Assembly: GCA_910586215.1 (NCBI GenBank)
Contig: CAJUGH010000008.1
Span: 1 to 64,000 of the forward strand
Direction of reading: 5' to 3'
Source: an uncultured Acetatifactor sp.
GTDB lineage: Bacteria > Bacillota > Clostridia > Lachnospirales > Lachnospiraceae
DNA length: 64,000 nt
Part shown: in pieces, positions 1 through 7,049 of the stretch
How positions within the stretch are numbered: the first letter of the stretch is position 1
Layout of the letters: each line of letters begins with the position of its first letter
The notes under the pieces: generated by a model
What the model saw: only the letters and a program-made list of their open reading frames with translations
What the model was told of the DNA's origin: nothing
Databases searched by the model: none
Translations under genes and position numbers: made by a program

Positions 1-653
1 GCAGCCTGTATCTGGATAAAGAAACCGGGGAAGTGGTTTCCTATGCAGAAATGAAGGCACAGGGCGGATTGGAGAAAGCGCCTGTGGAAGTGAGGAGGGA
101 TCCGCCGCTACAGCCATATTTTGAGCGTGATATTGAATAAGACATTGTCATCTGCCCGATGGGCCAGACCCTGTTCTACGCAGGCCCGGGACATCCCAAC
201 GGCAAAAAGGATCCCACCATCCGCAGATATCACAGGCTTTCAGCCTGTCTGAAATGCCCCAACAAATGTACACTGCATAAAAGGCGGATCGTCTCGTTCA
301 AAGAGGGCGAAACACGGAAAGGGGAAGCCTTTTATGAAAAAGCCAGGGAAAACAGGATCGTGCGGAAGACGAGCCGCCGGTTCAAAGTGCTCACGTTATC
401 CGAAGAAGAAAGTTCGTGGGACGAATGGGTGATCCTGCGGTTCTATCCAAACCAACAGCATTTACGGAAGCGGAACACCGTGGTTGAGCATCCATACGGA
501 ACCGTGAAAAGATGGCACGGAGCCGGTTACCTGCTGACAAAAGGAAAGCTGAAGGCAGCCGCAGAAATGGGGCTTTCTTTCCTTGCCTATAATTTCCGGA
601 GGGTGGTAAATCTTCTCGGGGTAAGTGGAATAATGGAGATGATCATGGCCTGA
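1..653 (+). pseudogene. IS1182-type transposase, 3' part, interrupted by a stop
   Basis: The intact part (159-653) reads as the C-terminal part of a DDE transposase of the IS1182 group: a Cys-containing zinc-like stretch (CLKCPNKC) and the closing block RNTVVEHPYGTVKRWHGAGY followed by a hydrophobic alpha-helical tail. The frame upstream (from base 3) is open and in the same phase, broken only by a TAA at 138-140 directly before DIVICPMGQTL. One nonsense change in an otherwise continuous transposase is the simplest reading; alternatively the upstream 45 residues belong to a different truncated gene. The 5' end lies outside the window. No terminal inverted repeat could be recognised after the stop. 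Family call is fairly sure; the single-gene interpretation is inference. Confidence 0.7.
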
Positions 654-847
654 TATAGGTCTTTTTCTTTTAAAAATGGTTTTCCTAAAGGGCGATATAC
701 GGAAAAATGCTCCTGCCGCCAGATTGTCACATATAGACAAGTTTCTGGTGGTATTTTTGACGCCATTTTTTCTTATTTTTCGGACGGTCTCCTTGCTATC
801 CCGCCAAAACAGAGGTAAGCTATGACACCACGGAAGGAGGGATTGAA

Positions 848-1156
848 TTGGAAAAAGATTCTGCATTATACCAGCTCATGGACACACGCATGAACGGTGT
901 CATGAACGGCATTGTAAGCGGTGACGGGGAATACCAGGCGATTCTCCGGAAGTCGGACATATACTCCGGCGAACTGGACAGGATGGATTTATCAAAAGAA
1001 ATCCGGCTGCTGATTGACCGCTACGTCAGCGAGCAGAACGCGCTGGGCTCCCGGTTTGGGATGCTCGCCTACCTGCTTGGATTTTCCGACTGCAAGGCCA
1101 TGTTTTTGGGGAAATGCCTGCCGACAGAAGCAAAAGAACTATCCCAAGAAAGGTAA
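848..1156 (+). CDS. Small mobile-element protein, DUF6809-like
   Basis: A 102-residue protein starting at TTG 848, chosen because a strong GGAAGGAGG lies 7 bases upstream; there is no ATG near. The protein is helical and soluble with no signal peptide. Its layout (an acidic N-terminal half, a central LIDRYVSEQN helix, then a GMLAYLLGFSDCKAMF block) resembles small DUF6809-type proteins that occur in integrative elements of Clostridia; this resemblance is from memory of the family and is not certain. It sits between the decayed transposase and the AT-rich cargo, and ends 21 bases before a good terminator, so it is probably a single-gene unit. Function unknown. Confidence 0.55.
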   Translation: MEKDSALYQLMDTRMNGVMNGIVSGDGEYQAILRKSDIYSGELDRMDLSKEIRLLIDRYVSEQNALGSRFGMLAYLLGFSDCKAMFLGKCLPTEAKELSQER

Positions 1157-1602
1157 AACCTAAGTCGCAAATTATGGAAAAAAGGGCTTGAAAATGCAGG
1201 CTCTTTTTTCGTTCCCTCACTCGTAGTAAAACCGTAGTAACCCACTTTCCCAACTGCCGCGATTTGCCCTGTTCTGCCCCACAAGTGCCGCCAATTCCCG
1301 GCTCCCCGGCGTGCTGCCGTGGCAGACGAAAAGTATCTTAATCAGCGTAATAATTCTCCTTAATTTGCCCTAGAATGCCCCGTTCTGCAAGGGATTCCAA
1401 GTGTTTTATGCCTTGCTGTTAAATAAGCGGATGTTGCAAATCAGAGCATATTTTAGCAAGTTGTTGCTACCTGTTAGTAGTAAAATTAGTAGTAAAAAGG
1501 ATATTCTTACTACTAAAGATTTTGAGTATCAATTTCTGTCATTTCAAATATCTTTTCTATTACACCATTATCGTGACTATTAGTCATTTTTTCCTGTGGT
1601 CC
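1157..1602. repeat. Intergenic stretch with spaced GTAGTAA heptads
   Basis: No convincing gene is present here. GTAGTAA occurs on the plus strand at 1223-1229, 1234-1240, 1477-1483 and 1489-1495, each pair 11-12 bases apart (about one helical turn), and inverted as TTACTAC at 1507-1513. The last two copies form a perfect 10-base stem (1486-1495 with 1507-1516). Such helically phased short repeats suit multi-site protein binding, for example integrase arm sites, but no function is shown. Base composition changes from GC-rich to AT-rich across this stretch. Confidence 0.5.
1178..1209 (+). terminator. Rho-independent terminator
   Basis: AAAAAAGGGCTT (1178-1189) pairs with AGGCTCTTTTTT (1198-1209) through a stem with two G-U pairs, with a T run on the 3' side. 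It follows the small gene ending at 1156. Confidence 0.7.
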
Positions 1603-1830
1603 CTAATATTCTAATATAGAATCCTCTGTAACCCTAACTCCCGGAATCGTATAATTTTGCATTCTCGGATTTTGCGTTTCTCTTAATATCCTAGCAGCAG
1701 TTTCATATTTCTTCATACAACACTTCTTATACTTAATTCCACTTCCACAAACGCAGACATCATTTCTCCCTAATTTATCCTTTATATCTTTAATATATGT
1801 AGACATATATTCATAAGAATGTGCATTCAT
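1603..1830 (-). CDS. SEC-C motif protein
   Basis: A 75-residue protein whose centre is a classical SEC-C zinc-binding motif, GRNDVCVCGSGIKYKKCC (about residues 21-38), the module known from the SecA C-terminus and from many small proteins of mobile elements. The short N-terminal helix and C-terminal tail carry no other recognisable domain. It lies just downstream of, and on the same strand as, the DUF4238-like fragment; in my recollection SEC-C and DUF4238 are found together elsewhere, so the two may once have been one functional unit. The gene is AT-rich, unlike the rest of the window, which suggests transfer. Family sure, role unknown. Confidence 0.7.
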   Translation of the reverse strand: MNAHSYEYMSTYIKDIKDKLGRNDVCVCGSGIKYKKCCMKKYETAARILRETQNPRMQNYTIPGVRVTEDSILEY

Positions 1831-1878
1831 ATCCTTATCTTCATCATATAAAAAGACTTCCCTTTTTATTATCCTGTC

Positions 1879-2328
1879 CTAAATGCTTCCATCGCTATAT
1901 TTCAATATACATTTTATTGGACTATATGATTCAATTGGTACGCTCTTAACTCGTTCTAATTCACTTTCACTTTTTCCAACATATTTCAAATAAGAATTTT
2001 GAAATATCACATTATTTATTTCGTTAACACTATCATCATTTAATACAGAAAACACATTTTCTCCAATATAAGAAGGAATTCTTCCGTTATAAAAAACAAT
2101 ATAAAACTTTGATGTCAATGGTATCAAGATCATTGTTTCTTTCATACCTATTTGTCGATTTGAAGCATTTGAAAATCTGTTTTTATACATCAATGCTACA
2201 GTAGAAACATATTGATCACTCAACAAGAACCGTTCTTTTTCATCAACAATTATTCCACACTTATAATAATTACAAATGGTATCCTTCAAACCACGAATAT
2301 AACTAACATCCATTATATTCAAATACAC
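1879..2328 (-). pseudogene. DUF4238-like protein, N-terminally truncated
   Basis: 149 codons from a GTG at 2328; an in-frame TGA lies 13 codons further upstream. The sequence (SDQYVSTVALM, then MILIPLTSKFYIVFYNG, then VNEINNVIFQNSYLKYVGKS) matches the layout of the C-terminal half of DUF4238 proteins, where an early 'HYVPxFYLxxF' block is expected in a protein of roughly 300 residues. That block is absent, so the gene appears 5'-truncated. No good ribosome binding site precedes the GTG. It is AT-rich and paired with the SEC-C gene below it. DUF4238 has no established biochemical activity; a defence role has been suspected for such cargo, which is only inference here. Confidence 0.5.
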
Positions 2329-2438
2329 CGTAATATTGAATCTTGAAATGTACAGACCAATTCAATAGCTCCAATCAATATGTTGTCTTGAAATACAATT
2401 ATCATAATAACCAGATCCAAAAAGCGGGTTATACAAAT

Positions 2439-2466
2439 GAGCGTGTTGGGATTCGAACCCAAAGGT
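2439..2466 (-). other. tRNA 3'-end-like site, possible attachment-site relic
   Basis: Read on the minus strand, this holds a perfect T-arm (TTGGG, loop TTCGAAT, CCCAA) followed by CACGCTC, like the 3' acceptor half of a tRNA. A partial match to the 5' acceptor half lies about 50 bases upstream, but no D-arm or anticodon arm folds, so it is not an intact tRNA. A tRNA 3' end close to a tyrosine integrase gene is the usual form of an attachment site after integration; that interpretation is inference. Confidence 0.35.
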
Positions 2467-2534
2467 ACTCCATCCTATTTTCAACGCATTAATATTGTCA
2501 TATTAGCCACACGCCATCGCTGCACATATTAATG

Positions 2535-2717
2535 TCATTTTTCTTGCTCCTTTCCATCTCGCAGATAATTTCTTACTACTACCATGATTCTGTTTTTTGC
2601 TTGTTCTCTTTTCGCACTTTTGTTTTGATTTCCATGCACATCAGAACCATATTTTACGGAAAGTGACACCTTAACTGCTGTTGCTAATACTCCAATCACA
2701 ATGCTCCATATAGGCAA
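2535..2717 (-). CDS. Possible small one-helix membrane peptide
   Basis: 60 codons from a TTG. The N-terminal part (PIWSIVIGVLATAVKVSLSV) could form a transmembrane segment and the rest is strongly basic. No Shine-Dalgarno sequence is evident and no family is recognised. It lies between the integrase terminator and the tRNA-like site. It may be chance coding in AT-rich DNA. Confidence 0.2.
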   Translation of the reverse strand: MPIWSIVIGVLATAVKVSLSVKYGSDVHGNQNKSAKREQAKNRIMVVVRNYLRDGKEQEK

Positions 2718-2760
2718 ATATTACAAATATACTATATCACCATATATTCAATCTTACAAC

Positions 2761-2791
2761 AAGAAAAACGCCCCAGCCTTAGCCAGAGCGT
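2761..2791 (-). terminator. Terminator of the integrase gene
   Basis: On the minus strand a 10-base-pair stem (2768-2777 with 2782-2791, loop TAAG, several G-U pairs) is followed by TTTTTCTT. It starts 16 bases after the integrase stop. Confidence 0.8.
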
Positions 2792-2806
2792 CATCACTTC
2801 TGTAAA

Positions 2807-4090
2807 TCAAACCACCTTGAACATTTTCTGCGATACCGCTTTTGCATCGTTCTTCTTTTCGATCTCATCCTGCGCTTTTCTGAATTCCTCCATCTTCCTA
2901 AGTTCTTCCTCGGCATCATCAAATCCGATATGCGTATACACATTCATAGTCACGCTGATATCCGAATGCCCCATGAGGTACTGTAAAGTCTTAGGATTCA
3001 TTCCCGATTTTGCCATATTGGAACAATAGGTATGCCTACATACATGCGGTGTGATGTTCGGCATCTGCACCCGGTAAATATCGTTGTACCTTCCGACCAT
3101 ATGGTTGAATCGGTGCTGCCAGTGCATTGCCACCAACGGATTTCCGTCATCATCGTAGAAAAGGAATCCCGTATAGCCGTCAATTACTTTTTCCGTCTTC
3201 GGCGGCTCCCTGTCCTTGATAATGGCTCGAAACATGTCTGCCACATCCTCGGATATCGGAATCCTCCTCGTCCCGGCATCAGTCTTCGTGGTTTCGATGA
3301 TGTACCTCATATCGGAAGTTCTCTGTAACTGATGGTCAATGTTTACAATCCTGTTCTCAAGGTCGATGTCCTTAAGTGTCAGGCCACAAAATTCTGATAT
3401 CCGCATTCCCGTATGGAAAAGGATATAGACCACTTCATAATATTTACAATACACCACATCATCATGCACAAACTTTAAAAATTTCCTCATCTGCTCTTTG
3501 GAGATTTCCTCCCTCGTAACAGAATCGTTGACGATGACTCCGGCGAGTTGGAATCCGAATGGGTTCTTGACAATGACATCATCATCGACCGCCATCTGGA
3601 AAGCCGATCTGAGCACTCCCCTTACCGTATGGATGGAACTGTAGCTCTTCCCGTCTTCCTGCTGAAGCTTTATCAGAAAGAGCTTTGCATCCGAAGTCTT
3701 GACGTTGCGTATCTTCATACCGCCGAATTTTTCCCTTGCAAGAAGTCTCTGGACGGTAACATATCCCTGTTTCGTGCTTTGCCTTACCCCCGTCTTGGTT
3801 TTTAAATATCGGTCTACCAGTTCACATACTGTCATCTGCCCGTCAGAAACGTTCATCAGCTTATCCAGATCGGCATTGACCTGTTTTTCCAATTCCCGGA
3901 GGGAGAGGCACGTTTTTTTGCCGGGAGGGAGTTTATCTGTTGGCTCCAGCCTCCAACTGCACACAAAATGCGGTTTCCCATCAATGTGATATTTGTATTG
4001 GTATTTGCCGTCCGCCCTTATGCTCTCGCCCGGACGCAGCACCCTGCGCTTCGTGTCACGCCTTGTTTTTCCCCTGCCTGCATTCGCCAT
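2807..4090 (-). CDS. int: Tn916-type tyrosine integrase
   Basis: Site-specific recombinase that inserts and excises an integrative element. The ATG at 4090 is preferred over the TTG two codons earlier because a GGGAGG lies 9 bases before it. The N-terminus (about residues 10-50, RRDTKRRVLRPGESIRADGK) is the arm-site binding domain characteristic of Tn916 Int; the core-binding domain follows (about 85-185). The catalytic domain is complete: numbering from the TTG, Arg232 (TGMRISE), Lys271 (TTKTD), His351 and Arg354 (HVCRH), His377 (MGHSD) and the nucleophile Tyr387 (NVYTHI). Length (427) fits the family. No excisionase gene is visible upstream and no conjugation genes flank it, so it is probably the stranded integrase of a decayed element. 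Family call is firm. Confidence 0.95.
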   Translation of the reverse strand: MANAGRGKTRRDTKRRVLRPGESIRADGKYQYKYHIDGKPHFVCSWRLEPTDKLPPGKKTCLSLRELEKQVNADLDKLMNVSDGQMTVCELVDRYLKTKTGVRQSTKQGYVTVQRLLAREKFGGMKIRNVKTSDAKLFLIKLQQEDGKSYSSIHTVRGVLRSAFQMAVDDDVIVKNPFGFQLAGVIVNDSVTREEISKEQMRKFLKFVHDDVVYCKYYEVVYILFHTGMRISEFCGLTLKDIDLENRIVNIDHQLQRTSDMRYIIETTKTDAGTRRIPISEDVADMFRAIIKDREPPKTEKVIDGYTGFLFYDDDGNPLVAMHWQHRFNHMVGRYNDIYRVQMPNITPHVCRHTYCSNMAKSGMNPKTLQYLMGHSDISVTMNVYTHIGFDDAEEELRKMEEFRKAQDEIEKKNDAKAVSQKMFKVV

Positions 4091-4851
4091 TTGCAAGTTC
4101 CTCCCAATTTAGTCAAGTGTTTTTTCCTTATTTTTCAAGGAATTTTTAGTTACATATCTCAGATGAATGCGCCACGGAGATGGACATTTCTCTGTATCTG
4201 ATACGAAAATAGAGGGTGAAGGGTACACGAAGCAGAACGTCTTTGTTTTTCGCTCTACATGGCCTTGTGTATACCCATCCTTCTACGGCAGCGAACCTCC
4301 CGTGTCTACCAGGATCACCCGCATCTCTGCCGGGTCCTAACTTCCTTCGTCCCGCCTGTCCATAACCAGGGTGTCAGTTCAGTTCCTTTACAGGGTCATT
4401 CCCTATGGAAAATATTCCTGCCGACTACTGGCTCATCCTTTGTATTAAGTCTTACTGACCTTACCGGCATGGCTTCCGGGACGGCACCTTCCGGTGGACG
4501 TTTTTCCGTACCTTTCCCATACCTTCCAGCTTTCCTGTCACGGCTGGGTTCAACCCTCAGCTTCCGGCCGGCTGAAAGTTCAACCCGGCCGTGACAGGGC
4601 ATTACTTCTGTCTGCTTTCCTGCTGTTTATGCTGCCTGTGCCTGCGGCCTCCTGATGTCTCCCAGCAGCTTCTGCGGGTCATAATCCACTCCTTGTATGC
4701 GGTAATCCCTGTTACCATTGTTTGTTTCAAAACTCAGTATACAGGTAAATCCACGTTGCTACAAATGTGAGGTCACTTCATATTATCTAAAAATCCACAA
4801 AAGAAAAGCACCTCCGAAGAGATGCCCATGACAGCCCCATATGCCGCCTCT
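4091..4851. other. Gene-less stretch with element remnants
   Basis: No intact gene. On the minus strand, 4627-4755 carries a short open remnant ending with YRIQGVDYDPQKLLGDIRRP that looks like a protein C-terminus which I do not recognise. 4396-4602 is open on the minus strand (rich in Arg and Pro) but lacks a ribosome binding site and lies over a long hairpin. The stretch may be the scar of a mobile element between the integrase and the chromosomal genes. Confidence 0.4.
4534..4598. repeat. Long imperfect inverted repeat
   Basis: CCTGTCACGGC at 4534-4544 is matched by its complement at 4588-4598, and pairing continues inward through GGGTT and AAC with two mismatches; the centre contains a second stem TCAGC/GCTGA around CCGGCCGG. 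The whole folds as a stem-loop of 65 bases with no T run, so it is not a simple terminator. Confidence 0.7.
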
Positions 4852-5202
4852 TTATTTACGCAGTATCTTATCCATAACCTTCCCCCTGGCAAGCTCATCA
4901 ACCAGCTTATCCAGATAACGGATCTCCCGCATCAGAGGCTCTTCAATATCTTCCACCCTGACACCACAGACCACGCCCTTAATCAGCCTCCTGTTTTCAT
5001 TAGGTTCCGGGGCACCCCGAAAGAAATCCCCATAAGGCACTGGCCTTTCCAGCATCCCCTCCAGTTCTGCCTGACTGTACCCGGTAAGCCAGCGGATCAC
5101 CTCATCGACCTCCTGCCTTGTCCGCCCCTTTCTCTTCGCCTTATTGACAAGCAGATGATAGACCTTTGAAAAATCCATCTCATATATCTTCTCATTTCCC
5201 AT
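4852..5202 (-). CDS. DUF2200 family protein
   Basis: A 116-residue cytosolic protein matching DUF2200 (also seen annotated as a YjdI/YbbA-neighbour type protein, function unknown): NEKIYEMDFSKVYHLLVNKA at the N-terminus, KRKGRTRQEVDEVIRWLTGY near residues 24-43, then VPYGDFF and the LIKGVVCGVRVEDIEEPLM block. The ATG at 5202 is chosen because GAGGGG lies 8 bases upstream and the family begins there; a longer frame to 5283 adds an unrelated Cys-rich tail. Last gene of a run of four small same-strand genes; the gap to its upstream neighbour is 130 bases, so it may have its own promoter. Family call good; no biochemical role is known. Confidence 0.8.
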   Translation of the reverse strand: MGNEKIYEMDFSKVYHLLVNKAKRKGRTRQEVDEVIRWLTGYSQAELEGMLERPVPYGDFFRGAPEPNENRRLIKGVVCGVRVEDIEEPLMREIRYLDKLVDELARGKVMDKILRK

Positions 5203-5332
5203 AAAACACACCCCTCTGCTCCATATTTCCGGCACTCCTGTCTCTCTGGCATATCCCAATTTGCTGGCACAAACCGCCCGCAAACACTCCGCCTTCTGCT
5301 TATACCGCCGCTTCCAAAAACAGCGGTTCCAT

Positions 5333-5713
5333 TCAGCGCTTTCCAGCTGAAAAGACAGCCGCCTCCTTCACCCATCCCATCAGCTCATCATCGACCTCCC
5401 CAGTCCCAGAAACCAGGACATGGTGGGTAAAACGTCCAGGGTACGGCTCCACCGCCGCATCTACGCGTGGGGACTCCAAACGGTATCCCAGCCCGAAAGT
5501 CACCACAATATAAATCTCCGGCCGCTCCTTCGCTTTCCGCACCGGCAGGAAAGAAACAAAAGCAAACTGGCGTCTGTTGGAAAAAGCGATCTGCGTCTTC
5601 TGCACTTTGGCTTTCACGCCTTCCACCTCTGAAAAAACTCTTTCTTCAAAAGCCTCATACAAAGGCAATGCCTCCGGCTTCCCGTCAAAAAAAAATAGCA
5701 CATCCTGATCCAT
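5333..5713 (-). CDS. DUF5655 domain protein
   Basis: 126 residues consisting of one DUF5655-type domain: FFDGKPEALPLYEAFEERVF at the start, a central KTQIAFSNRRQFAFVSFLPV strand pair, then a hydrophobic strand and a YPGRFTHHVLV block. Start at ATG 5713, 6 bases behind a GGGGG purine run; the frame extends further upstream but only into the 3' end of the neighbouring gene. It begins 28 bases after the stop of the DUF1801 gene, so the two are very likely co-transcribed. The DUF5655 fold is related to the DUF1801 type in my recollection, which would make neighbours in this operon structural cousins; that is inference. No enzymatic motif is evident. Confidence 0.75.
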   Translation of the reverse strand: MDQDVLFFFDGKPEALPLYEAFEERVFSEVEGVKAKVQKTQIAFSNRRQFAFVSFLPVRKAKERPEIYIVVTFGLGYRLESPRVDAAVEPYPGRFTHHVLVSGTGEVDDELMGWVKEAAVFSAGKR

Positions 5714-5741
5714 TCTTTTCCCCCTTCCAATGCTTTCCATC

Positions 5742-6152
5742 TTACGGATGGTTCCCCGTCTCATAGCACCACCTGGCAATATCAAAGACCAGTTCTGCCG
5801 GAACCGGACTACTATAAGGAAGCTGTATGGTCCCCTTGCTGGTCTTATATCCTTTCAGACGTTCCGAAAACTCCTGGACAGCCTCTGGTCCCGGATACAG
5901 TCCGGCGTGCTTTTTAAATCCGGCAAAATGGATAATGTTATGCCCTTTCCAATAAGTCGGCATGCTCCATGAAATCCGTTCCTCCGCCTCCGGCAGCGCC
6001 GCACGGATCGCTTCCCTTATTTCTTTCAGATACTCCTGTACCTCTTCCGGCTGTCCCGCAATATATCCATCCACCGTCTCCGGCGCCTTCCCGCAATAGT
6101 GGTCCTGTTCCTGCCTTATAAAAGTACGTCCGCACTTCGGACACGTCCACAT
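5742..6152 (-). CDS. DUF1801 protein with N-terminal zinc ribbon
   Basis: 136 residues. The first 25 residues carry MWTCPKCGRTF and a Cys/His further on (HYCGKAP), a C2-HC zinc ribbon; the rest is a DUF1801 (YdhG/Fra-like) domain with EVQEYLKEIREAIRAALPEA, the ISWSMPTYWKGHNIIHFAGF core and the KGTIQLPYSSPVP block. The ATG at 6152 is the start because the GGGAGGG ribosome binding site lies inside the alternative six-codon extension. The gene starts 14 bases after the DUF1905 stop, so these form an operon. The family includes a proposed iron chaperone (Bacillus Fra/YdhG), but the zinc ribbon fusion and neighbours leave the role open. Confidence 0.85.
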   Translation of the reverse strand: MWTCPKCGRTFIRQEQDHYCGKAPETVDGYIAGQPEEVQEYLKEIREAIRAALPEAEERISWSMPTYWKGHNIIHFAGFKKHAGLYPGPEAVQEFSERLKGYKTSKGTIQLPYSSPVPAELVFDIARWCYETGNHP

Positions 6153-6166
6153 CTTTATCCCTCCCT

Positions 6167-6472
6167 TCATTCCCGTTCCCTGACCGTCACCAGGATCCTG
6201 TCCCCCGGCCTCTTCCTTATCCGGGAACGGATATCCTTACGAACGCCGATAATATAGCACACACTCCCGTCAGCATTCTTTACCCCCATATTCACAACAC
6301 TTCCATCATAGGGCTCCCCGTCAAACGTGGCATGTACCTTCACTCTTCCCCGCCCAAACTCTTTCCTGATATCATAGGGAAAAATGACATAAGCGCCCCC
6401 TGTCTCCCCCGCCTCATAAAGCAGGGACTCATACTCATACACTCTGCCGTTCAATGCCTGCACCTCATCCAA
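6167..6472 (-). CDS. DUF1905 domain protein
   Basis: About 101 residues of a DUF1905 beta-barrel: YEYESLLYEAGETGGAYVIF, then PYDIRKEFGRGRVKVHATFD, GSVVNMGVK and CYIIGVRKDIR, closing with RPGDRILVTV. The start is uncertain: TTG 6472 gives 101 residues with only a weak purine stretch before it, while TTG/GTG codons a few triplets later have a GAGG at better spacing. First gene of the small-domain operon; the neighbour starts 14 bases after its stop. DUF1905 is often found fused to an OmdA domain (YdeI type); here it stands alone. Function unknown. Confidence 0.8.
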   Translation of the reverse strand: MDEVQALNGRVYEYESLLYEAGETGGAYVIFPYDIRKEFGRGRVKVHATFDGEPYDGSVVNMGVKNADGSVCYIIGVRKDIRSRIRKRPGDRILVTVRERE

Positions 6473-6532
6473 TCCGTTTCACCCAGTATACCAGAAACCT
6501 GCCAACATTAAAAGGACAAAATCCCCCTCTCA

Positions 6533-6871
6533 TCATACACGCTCCCCGGACTCCCGCCATTCCGCACTGCCCGGTCCAACTTGTTGCGTGACCGACCGGA
6601 CTTCACATTCGGTGCGCATAGTATAACCGGGCCAGTCTGCAACAAGCCGCCGGTTTCCTTGTTCACCACTGACCTTGGCGCTGCTCCAAATGTGCGAAAA
6701 TGGTTTATCTTCTGGATGCTCTTCTAAATCATGAAGTGCTTCATACGCCGTAACTGGAATTTGAATTGCCGCCATTGGTGGAACTGTGTCACCTCCAATA
6801 TAGCACGAGTTTATTTTGATTAACACAATATCGTGTACTTCTGCAAGTACCATTGTCGATAGGGTACACAA
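6533..6871 (-). CDS. Unrecognised possible protein fragment
   Basis: An open frame whose central part (from about residue 33, MAAIQIPVTAYEALHDLEEH and onward) has normal protein composition and AT-leaning codon use unlike its neighbours. GGAGG stands 16 bases before that ATG, too far for a clear start, and the frame runs on upstream with weaker composition. The C-terminal 20 residues (Gly, Glu, Arg rich) look like out-of-frame tail. I recognise no domain. It may be a fragment of an inserted gene or chance. Confidence 0.25.
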   Translation of the reverse strand: MCTLSTMVLAEVHDIVLIKINSCYIGGDTVPPMAAIQIPVTAYEALHDLEEHPEDKPFSHIWSSAKVSGEQGNRRLVADWPGYTMRTECEVRSVTQQVGPGSAEWRESGERV

Positions 6872-7049
6872 TTATATTGTTCGAAGTCAATCAGATACAG
6901 GGAAACCCTGTGTGTATTTATACCTCGTTTTATGTCTTACTTCTATGCTTTGTTCTTGCGTATTCTATCCTTTGCTTCTCTGCCTTATTCTTATGTCTTT
7001 TTTTATACCTTATTTATACGTCTTATTTCTATGTCTTTGCCCCTGTACT

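Noticed and set aside
1401..1583. 60-codon plus-strand open frame
   Set aside because: No ribosome binding site; lies over the GTAGTAA repeats in AT-rich DNA.
2436..2520. Complete tRNA on the minus strand
   Set aside because: T-arm is perfect but no D-arm or anticodon arm can be folded, so only a 3'-end-like relic is kept.
4259..4602. Open frames on both strands
   Set aside because: Both cover the long hairpin, lack ribosome binding sites and have skewed composition.
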